Position numbers and translations under genes: made by a program
The notes under the pieces: model-generated
The model's database searches: none
The model's input: only the letters and a program-made list of their open reading frames with translations
Told to the model about the DNA's origin: nothing
Source: Candidatus Cloacimonadota bacterium
GTDB lineage: Bacteria > Cloacimonadota > Cloacimonadia > Cloacimonadales > TCS61
Assembly (NCBI GenBank): GCA_014382915.1
Contig: JACNIV010000011.1
Location: 1 to 8,001, forward strand
Direction: 5' to 3'
DNA length: 8,001 nt
Shown: in pieces, positions 1 through 4,609 of the stretch
How positions within the stretch are numbered: position 1 is the stretch's first letter
How the letters are laid out: the number at the start of each line of letters is the position of its first letter

Positions 1-219
1 AACAGGAATTTTTACATTCTCTTTTATTTGTTTTAGATTCGATTCAAAGCGGTTGTTTATCATCAGGCTTCCGCCCACCAGCAGTCCGTCGGCGCCATTT
101 TCTTCGCATAACCTGGCGCAATGCACTGCTTCTTCACTGGAGAGATTATCCGGATCGATCAAGCAAAAATAATTTGCTTGTTTTTTTGCTAATTCCAAAA
201 GCTTTTCATACATTTTCAT
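1..219 (-). CDS. Geranylgeranylglyceryl phosphate synthase (GGGPS), N-terminal part, cut by window edge
   Basis: The first 73 codons are visible; the 3' part lies beyond position 1. GGGPS joins a C20 prenyl diphosphate to sn-glycerol-1-phosphate through an ether bond, the first committed step of archaeal-type membrane lipids. Seen: a short N-terminal helix, then LIDPDN (residues 20-25), a helix with SSEEAVHCARLCEENGADG (27-45) and VGGS (48-51), the first strands and phosphate-binding turns of this TIM-barrel family. From memory, LIDPD followed by xxEEAVxxAR resembles group II (archaeal and FCB) enzymes more than the FKLDPNK form of Bacillus PcrB. The ATG at 219 lies one base after the UbiA stop, with a weak GGA ahead of it; a second ATG at 213 (codon 3) is possible. 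This is the last visible gene of the four-gene operon. The missing part carries the chain-length-limiting region, so prenyl specificity cannot be judged. Confidence 0.85.
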   Translation of the reverse strand, partial: MKMYEKLLELAKKQANYFCLIDPDNLSSEEAVHCARLCEENGADGLLVGGSLMINNRFESNLKQIKENVKIPV

Positions 220-220
220 T

Positions 221-1042
221 TTATCCAACCCATAAAATTATTAAAAGTAAGAACATATCTAATTTTATTAAAGACGATATCCTTGAGAAGCTTTTTTTAT
301 TTATGTTTAATAGTAAATAAATAATAAAAATTGTTAATGGTACAGAAATCAGCAGGTTCATCATGATGAACGTATCTAATATCATAAGTTTCAACTGAAA
401 GAGATAATATGTAAACACGATGATCCCCAGTGCAGGTAATATGGAAACTAAAACAGAATTCTTTCTACCATACAACACAGCCATGGTGTTTGCTCCTGCA
501 TTGGAATCACCTTCGATATCCTCTCCATCTTTAATGAATTCTCTTATTAAAGTATAGAGAAATGCAAAAAGTGCCACGATCACACCGTTTATCAGATTTT
601 CACCGCTCAATCCACCATAAATAAATGTGCTTCCAGCTGCAAATGCCACCAGGAAATTTCCTGTTAAGAAACTCATCTTAAAGAATCTGGCATAGAGAAA
701 CAAAAGGAGACTATTGAAAACAGCGATAAATACACAAAAAATATTCTGTGTAAGGAAACTGATTGCGATGCCTAAAATGAAAAGTATTAAAGAAAATATG
801 TAAGCAGTTTTTGGGCTGATTTTACCGGCAGGAAGAACCCGCTCTGGTTTGTTCACCGAGTCTATCGGCAAATCGAAGAAATCGTTAATAACATAACCCG
901 CTCCTGCGATCATTGAAGCAGAGATCATGGCGAATAAAACAGGGGAAAAATTGCTAAAGCTGCTATGGTAAAAAGCACCAAAAAAAACTGAGAAAGCAAC
1001 AAAAAGGCAGTTAAGTGGTCTGATGATTATTAAGTACGGCAT
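221..1042 (-). CDS. UbiA-family prenyltransferase, likely digeranylgeranylglyceryl phosphate synthase (DGGGPS)
   Basis: Integral membrane prenyltransferase of 273 residues with about eight or nine hydrophobic helices. It probably adds the second geranylgeranyl group to GGGP, giving the archaeal-type diether phosphate. Both Mg/diphosphate-binding aspartate motifs are present: NDFFDLPID at 53-61 followed by the NKPERVLPAGKIS loop (64-76), and DGEDIEGD at 172-179 inside REFIKDGEDIEGD. The early RPLN (8-11), the LTGNFLVAFAAGSTF stretch (126-140) and the second motif match my recollection of archaeal DGGGPS better than MenA, UbiA or heme O synthase. It lies between the GGGPS and prenyl synthase genes, 6 bases after the synthase stop and 1 base before the GGGPS start, with no strong ribosome site, so translational coupling is likely. 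A role in quinone prenylation cannot be excluded from sequence alone, but the neighbours argue for ether lipids. Confidence 0.87.
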   Translation of the reverse strand: MPYLIIIRPLNCLFVAFSVFFGAFYHSSFSNFSPVLFAMISASMIAGAGYVINDFFDLPIDSVNKPERVLPAGKISPKTAYIFSLILFILGIAISFLTQNIFCVFIAVFNSLLLFLYARFFKMSFLTGNFLVAFAAGSTFIYGGLSGENLINGVIVALFAFLYTLIREFIKDGEDIEGDSNAGANTMAVLYGRKNSVLVSILPALGIIVFTYYLFQLKLMILDTFIMMNLLISVPLTIFIIYLLLNINKKSFSRISSLIKLDMFLLLIILWVG

Positions 1043-1048
1043 ATTTTG

Positions 1049-1936
1049 TTATGGTAACCTTTCTTTTATCATATTAACAAATTCAATTAAAATATCATTA
1101 TTTTTCATATTTTTAATCATGTTATAAGAATCACGTAGAAGTTTTTCTGCGGTTTTCTTGGATGTTTCCAAACCAATAAGTGAAGGGTATGTAGCTTTAT
1201 AATTTCGTGAATCTTCACCCGGTTCCTTTCCAAGAACCTCAAAACTTCCAACCTCATCCAGGATGTCGTCAACTATCTGGTAAGCTAAGCCAAGATTGAG
1301 GGCAAAATTACCAAGGGTGATGGATACATTCTCTTCTGCGTCGTAGATAATACATGCGAGTTCTACTGCTGCCTGCAGCAGAGATCCTGTTTTTTTTAGG
1401 TGAATATAGCGAAGAGTGTTTATATTAATTTTCTTTTTTGCAGAAAGAATATCCACTGCCTGTCCACCTATCATTCCACGAGTGGATATAGCTCTGGTAA
1501 GTAACTGAATGCAGGCTAAGGCTACTTTTATATTTTTGATATCAGTAAGAACTTCTATCGCTTTTGTTAGCAGGGCGTCACCAGCCATAATAGCGGTAGC
1601 TTCGCCAAATTTTACATGACAGCTTGGCATTCCTCTTCGTTCGCTGGAATTATCAATGCTGGGTAGATCGTCGTGGATGAGGGAAGCTGCATGAACCAGT
1701 TCCAAAGCACATGCTGCAGGAAGTAATCTCTCCAGCCGGTTAACATTCTTCCGGCCGATAAGCATTTCATAGGTGGCAAAGAACAGGATAGGACGGAGTC
1801 TTTTACCACCACTGAATATACTATATCTCATAGCTTCATGGAGTTGAGATGGATATTCATCTGAAGGTGCCAGATAACTATCTAATGCTTTTTCCAATAT
1901 TTCACTTCGGGTTTGAAAGTACTCTTGAATTAACAA
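1049..1936 (-). CDS. Polyprenyl synthetase, probably geranylgeranyl diphosphate synthase
   Basis: Soluble trans-prenyl chain-elongating enzyme of 295 residues, normal for the IspA/CrtE family. Visible landmarks: GGKRLRP (43-49, diphosphate binding), first aspartate-rich motif DDLPSID (89-95) with ERRG at 99-102, GMIGGQAVDI (154-163), HLKKTG (179-184), second aspartate-rich motif DDILD (223-227), and a GKEPGEDSRNYKATYP-type loop (236-251). The DDxxxxD spacing is the bacterial/plant type, not the archaeal DDxxD. The residue five before the first Asp is Ala84, where farnesyl synthases usually carry an aromatic, so a product longer than C15 is expected; with GGGPS and DGGGPS next to it, C20 GGPP is the natural inference. 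The start is TTG at 1936, supported by AAGAGG six bases upstream and by the usual N-terminal length; the next ATG is codon 36, too far in. FPP synthase is the main alternative. Confidence 0.9.
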   Translation of the reverse strand: MLIQEYFQTRSEILEKALDSYLAPSDEYPSQLHEAMRYSIFSGGKRLRPILFFATYEMLIGRKNVNRLERLLPAACALELVHAASLIHDDLPSIDNSSERRGMPSCHVKFGEATAIMAGDALLTKAIEVLTDIKNIKVALACIQLLTRAISTRGMIGGQAVDILSAKKKININTLRYIHLKKTGSLLQAAVELACIIYDAEENVSITLGNFALNLGLAYQIVDDILDEVGSFEVLGKEPGEDSRNYKATYPSLIGLETSKKTAEKLLRDSYNMIKNMKNNDILIEFVNMIKERLP

Positions 1937-1942
1937 AATTAA

Positions 1943-1948
1943 CCTCTT
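1943..1948 (-). promoter_or_regulatory. Ribosome binding site fixing a TTG start
   Basis: On the minus strand AAGAGG lies six bases before the TTG at 1936. It is the strongest Shine-Dalgarno match in this junction and is the reason for choosing the rare TTG start of the prenyl synthase. Confidence 0.7.
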
Positions 1949-1961
1949 TTATTAGAGCATT

Positions 1962-2996
1962 CTAATTTTTTAGTGGAATTGCTATTTTTTTCCCGGTTCT
2001 GGCAGAAGCATACATAGCCAGGATCAGTTCTAATGATTTTCTGCCACTGCGACCGTCAATTTTTGGTTTACCATTTTCCTGCAGTACTTTCACCACATCT
2101 TTCAAGTATCCCAAATGACCGAACCCATAAACACTGGTGGGATTGGTTTCCACTGTTTCGATCAGTTTATCATCGTCATCGTAGTCTTTGAATACCCAGT
2201 GTTCAACTTTGTTCACAGCTACTCCACCAATTTTCACAGTACCGTTTTCACCCATTATCGTAATTGAACCTTCGTAATTTTTGGGATAAGTATTCATAGT
2301 TACTTCAACCACTCCAATCGCCCCGTTCCTGAAGTGAATGATACCAGCTCCCTGGTCTTCGGTTTCGATATCATGATTTAAAGTGGTAGTGAAAGACATT
2401 ACAGATTCCACCGGTCCCATTAACCATTGGATAAGATCGAAATAATGGGAAGCTTGGTTCATAAATGCTCCGCCATCAAATTCCCATGTACCCCGCCATT
2501 TTGACATGTCATAATAATTTTGTGGTCGAGTCCATCGAACTGTAGCATTTGCACTGAATAATCTTCCAAACCTGCCTTTATCAATAGCTTTTTTTAGAAG
2601 TTGAATAGGAGGATTAAGGCGATTCTGTTTCACCACGAAAAGTTCGACTTCATTGAAATCGCAGGCATTAACAAGCTCATCTGCAGATTCAAGTGTAATG
2701 GCCATGGGTTTCTCGGTTACAACATGTATTTTACGATTGGCAACTTCGATACCCATCTGGGGATGTAAACCGCTGGGAGTACAGATGAGAACAGCATCGA
2801 GCTTTTCTGTATCCAGCATTTTTTTATAATCTTTATAGTAAGTTTTTATATTATATTTTTCGGAAGCTTCTCTGGCTTTTTTTTCAATAATGTCGCAGCA
2901 GGAAATAATTTCAGCGTTCTCGATTTGTGCAATTGCCTCAAAATGTTTAGCTGAAATACGACCACAACCGATTAATCCAAACTTTATTAGATTCAC
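1962..2996 (-). CDS. Gfo/Idh/MocA-family NAD(P)-dependent oxidoreductase, sugar or nucleotide-sugar dehydrogenase-like
   Basis: Cytosolic dehydrogenase of 344 residues, typical for the family. The N-terminal Rossmann fold shows GLIGCGRISAKH (7-18), with GxGxxS-type dinucleotide binding, then DAVLICTPSGLHP (67-79) and the signature VVTEKP (92-97), whose Lys96 is the usual catalytic lysine. The C-terminal substrate domain has WRGTWEFDGGAFMNQASHYFD (167-187) with His184 and Asp187 in the usual active-site HxxD positions. The middle part resembles WlbA/WbpB-like UDP-GlcNAc(A) dehydrogenases found in surface-sugar loci; this is from memory, and the exact substrate is not readable. The start is GTG at 2996, with AAGGA six bases ahead. 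The gene leads the operon and its stop is 25 bases from the prenyl synthase start. It may supply a sugar headgroup or be an unrelated co-transcribed enzyme. It is not glycerol-1-phosphate dehydrogenase, which belongs to a different fold family. Confidence 0.85.
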   Translation of the reverse strand: MNLIKFGLIGCGRISAKHFEAIAQIENAEIISCCDIIEKKAREASEKYNIKTYYKDYKKMLDTEKLDAVLICTPSGLHPQMGIEVANRKIHVVTEKPMAITLESADELVNACDFNEVELFVVKQNRLNPPIQLLKKAIDKGRFGRLFSANATVRWTRPQNYYDMSKWRGTWEFDGGAFMNQASHYFDLIQWLMGPVESVMSFTTTLNHDIETEDQGAGIIHFRNGAIGVVEVTMNTYPKNYEGSITIMGENGTVKIGGVAVNKVEHWVFKDYDDDDKLIETVETNPTSVYGFGHLGYLKDVVKVLQENGKPKIDGRSGRKSLELILAMYASARTGKKIAIPLKN

Positions 2997-3002
2997 TATT
3001 AT

Positions 3003-3007
3003 TCCTT
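3003..3007 (-). promoter_or_regulatory. Ribosome binding site fixing a GTG start
   Basis: AAGGA on the minus strand sits six bases before the GTG at 2996. It supports GTG as the true start of the oxidoreductase, in agreement with the Rossmann motif beginning at residue 7. Confidence 0.7.
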
Positions 3008-3031
3008 AACTTAAATAATTTTAAATTCATC

Positions 3032-3060
3032 CAAATAATAATTAACTTTATTGCTGTCAA
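3032..3060 (-). promoter_or_regulatory. Candidate promoter of the dehydrogenase/ether-lipid operon
   Basis: The minus strand has a perfect TTGACA (3060 to 3055), a 17-base spacer, then TATTTG (3037 to 3032), a weak -10 with three of six consensus bases. Initiation near 3025 would give a leader of about 30 bases containing the AAGGA site. The position directly ahead of the operon and the ideal spacing support it; the weak -10 and the general AT-richness lower confidence. Confidence 0.45.
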
Positions 3061-3107
3061 TAAATAAATAGCTGTAATAAAGAGGATTCACACGCATAAA
3101 ATGATAA

Positions 3108-3129
3108 CTAATCATCGATTCTAATCATC
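3108..3129. repeat. Direct repeat of CTAATCATC in the divergent intergenic region
   Basis: CTAATCATC occurs at 3108-3116 and again at 3121-3129, a 13-base period separated by GATT. It lies roughly midway between the two divergent genes. It could be a paired protein-binding site, but in AT-rich DNA two nine-base copies can arise by chance. Confidence 0.35.
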
Positions 3130-3150
3130 TTTGATAGGGCAGAAAATGAC

Positions 3151-3178
3151 TTGAAATTGGTTAAGATTAACCTATTTT
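3151..3178 (+). promoter_or_regulatory. Candidate promoter with a 14-bp palindrome in its spacer, upstream of HU
   Basis: TTGAAA (3151-3156) and TATTTT (3173-3178) are 16 bases apart on the plus strand. The palindrome GGTTAAGATTAACC (3159-3172; arms GGTTAA/TTAACC, two-base centre) fills almost the whole spacer, the place where an operator would block RNA polymerase. If used, transcription would start near 3185 and give HU a leader of about 100 bases. The palindrome is plain in the sequence; the promoter and operator roles are inferred. Confidence 0.4.
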
Positions 3179-3284
3179 CTTGTAAGATGCCTATTTTTAT
3201 TAAGTTACATAAAAAGTGCTTGACAGAAAAAAGCTGTTTTTAGAGAAGGAATAGCGCTTATAATTTAAGAAGGAGAAATAAATT

Positions 3285-3578
3285 ATGACAAAAGCAGATT
3301 TAGTTAGATCAGTTTCGGCTGAAACAGGTATTATTCGTAAAGATGTGGCTCTTGCTGTTGACGCTTTTCTGGAAGCTGTAAAAGATTCTATGAAAGACGG
3401 TAAGCACATCGAGATCAGAGGATTTGGTACTTTCAAACTTAAACTTCGTAAAGAACGTATTGGTCGCAATCCAAAAACAGAAGAGAAAGTACAGGTTCCC
3501 TCAAGGATTGTTCCCACTTTTAAATTCTCAAGAGCTTTCAAAGACGAAGTCAACGAAGCTAATCAAGATAAACTTTAA
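3285..3578 (+). CDS. hup: HU-family DNA-binding protein
   Basis: Small dimeric nucleoid protein of 97 residues that bends and compacts DNA. The N-terminal helical dimerisation region begins MTKADLVRSVS; RGFGTF occupies 45-50, the conserved turn before the beta arm; the arm carries GRNPKT at 60-65, with Pro63 at the position that inserts between base pairs. Length is close to the usual 90-100, with a slightly extended polar C-terminus. The ATG at 3285 has a strong AAGAAGGAG site (3267-3275), nine bases away. A TATAAT at 3259-3264 is only 20 bases before the ATG. HU and IHF subunits are hard to tell apart, but a lone gene of this kind is normally called HU. The small basic protein at 3597 follows after 18 bases and is probably co-transcribed. 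Confidence 0.95.
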   Translation: MTKADLVRSVSAETGIIRKDVALAVDAFLEAVKDSMKDGKHIEIRGFGTFKLKLRKERIGRNPKTEEKVQVPSRIVPTFKFSRAFKDEVNEANQDKL

Positions 3579-3596
3579 TAGACACCTGGAGGATTA

Positions 3597-3692
3597 ATGC
3601 CCTGCGGAAAAAAGAGGAAACGATACAAGATCAGTAATCACAAACGTAAAAAAAGACTTCGTAAGAACAGACACAAGAAAAAGGGCAAATAA
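3597..3692 (+). CDS. Very small, highly basic protein, probably ribosome-associated
   Basis: A 31-residue reading frame beginning MPCGKKRKRYK and ending KNRHKKKGK; 18 of 31 residues are Lys or Arg and two are His, with almost no acidic or hydrophobic residues. A clean GGAGG (3588-3592) lies four bases before the ATG, 18 bases after the HU stop, and the terminator follows 41 bases after the stop codon, so it has the layout of a real second gene. From memory it resembles short AURKAIP1/COX24-domain proteins annotated in Bacteroidota and relatives, which share a GKKRKRHK...HKRKKRLRKNRHKKK pattern and are thought to bind the ribosome. The family name rests on that resemblance; reality as a gene rests on the ribosome site, composition and context. 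It is easily missed by gene callers because of its length. Confidence 0.82.
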   Translation: MPCGKKRKRYKISNHKRKKRLRKNRHKKKGK

Positions 3693-3733
3693 TTTATAAA
3701 TAGTTATTGAGAATTTTGTCCAAATGAATATTG

Positions 3734-3763
3734 ATGCCGGAGCGTAGTATTCCGGCATTTTTT
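3734..3763 (+). terminator. Rho-independent terminator between convergent genes
   Basis: Perfect eight-base stem ATGCCGGA (3734-3741) / TCCGGCAT (3751-3758), nine-base loop, followed by six T's (3758-3763). It ends the HU and small-protein transcript. It abuts the stop codon of the DUF523 gene coming from the other side (3765). In that direction the hairpin is followed by mixed sequence rather than a U-run, so termination of the minus-strand operon here is less certain. Confidence 0.88.
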
Positions 3764-3764
3764 A

Positions 3765-4178
3765 TTACAGATATTCTTCAGTGATAATTTTTATTCCATT
3801 AGCTTCTAGCAATTTTGCTGTAATACCTTTACCGGCAATTATCTTTCCAGTATGAGTACCATCGTAAATTTTACCACAACCACAGGAGGGAGAACTCTGT
3901 TTTAATATTGCTTTCCGGCAATTTGCCAGTTTAGCTATTTGTAGTGTCTCCTGGGCACCTTTCTTAAAATAACCGGTAACATCTTCACCATTTTTATTAA
4001 TAACTTTATTCCCAATGATCTCCGCAGGAATTCTGGGTGTGGTCAATCCGCCTAACTGCTCGGGACATACCGGAATGGCAAAACCTTTGTTTACCATCTC
4101 AATAGCTTTCTGATTGGCATTGTTTCCACCGTCATATCTGCAGTTGATACCTACAAGACAGGCACTTACGATTATCAT
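3765..4178 (-). CDS. DUF523 family protein, TudS-like
   Basis: Protein of 137 residues with the full DUF523 signature: CLVGINCRYDGG (7-18), CPEQLGGLTTPRIPAE (38-53), SSPSCGCGKIYDGTHTGK (95-112) and a GKGITAKLL segment near the end. Cysteines at 7, 13, 38, 99 and 101 are in the conserved blocks. The characterised member TudS carries a [4Fe-4S] cluster held by three cysteines and removes sulfur from 2-thiouracil, so an iron-sulfur desulfidase acting on thiolated bases or similar compounds is the best-informed guess; the physiological substrate is not shown by the sequence. The ATG at 4178 directly follows the DUF3795 stop with no base between, so the two are translationally coupled. It is the last gene of the mutS operon. 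Confidence 0.88.
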   Translation of the reverse strand: MIIVSACLVGINCRYDGGNNANQKAIEMVNKGFAIPVCPEQLGGLTTPRIPAEIIGNKVINKNGEDVTGYFKKGAQETLQIAKLANCRKAILKQSSPSCGCGKIYDGTHTGKIIAGKGITAKLLEANGIKIITEEYL

Positions 4179-4595
4179 TTATAATTCCAGCTTGCCAGAA
4201 AAATAATTTTTTCTAACAGATTTTGCTTTTGTTTTTGCCCAAACTTCCAAACCCATTTTTTTAATTAAACAGAGATTGAACGCTTTAATATTGTGAGGTC
4301 TTTTATCTGCAAGTTGAGCATAGGGTTGAAGATTCTCACAGGGAAAATCATTACATTCAGAGCAGAAATCAATTTGTTTTCTGGTTATACATTTATATAC
4401 TTTGCAGGGTTCTTTCATATCGAGGAAATCTATTGTACCGTTTGAATTCCTGCATCCGGGACATGAAACTTTATCTTCAGGAAGATTCATTTTTTTTGAT
4501 AGCATCTTACGAATTGCTTTGTTATCTTTGGAAAGATACATAATACAATTCCAGCAATCCAATCCGCAGGGAGAAGTTAAATTCTTATAATCCAT
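4179..4595 (-). CDS. DUF3795 family cysteine-rich protein
   Basis: Protein of 138 residues with eleven cysteines at 10, 14, 17, 45, 48, 64, 69, 78, 81, 86 and 109. The pairs CGLDCWNC (10-17), CPGC (45-48) and CSECNDFPC (78-86) look like Zn or Fe-S ligands, and match the DUF3795 pattern as I recall it (SPCGLxCxxC near the start, CxxCxxFPC later). No signal peptide or membrane segment is seen, so it is probably cytosolic. No function is established for the family. It starts 14 bases after the mutS stop, without a clear ribosome site, and its stop touches the start of the DUF523 gene. A metal-binding partner of the neighbouring DUF523 protein is a reasonable but unproven idea. Confidence 0.82.
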   Translation of the reverse strand: MDYKNLTSPCGLDCWNCIMYLSKDNKAIRKMLSKKMNLPEDKVSCPGCRNSNGTIDFLDMKEPCKVYKCITRKQIDFCSECNDFPCENLQPYAQLADKRPHNIKAFNLCLIKKMGLEVWAKTKAKSVRKNYFSGKLEL

Positions 4596-4609
4596 ATTAT
4601 CATTAGATG

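Noticed and set aside
1612..1812. Second minus-strand frame inside the prenyl synthase gene.
   Set aside because: Overlaps the first aspartate-motif region in another frame and shows no family features.
3220..3264. TTGACA at 3220-3225 and TATAAT at 3259-3264 as one HU promoter.
   Set aside because: The two are 33 bases apart, far from 16-18. The TATAAT alone would start transcription at about 3271, inside the ribosome site, and no good -35 sits at the right distance, so neither is called as a feature.
3200..3553. Long minus-strand frame (117 codons) opposite HU.
   Set aside because: Serine-rich antisense shadow of the HU gene with no ribosome site or recognisable domain.
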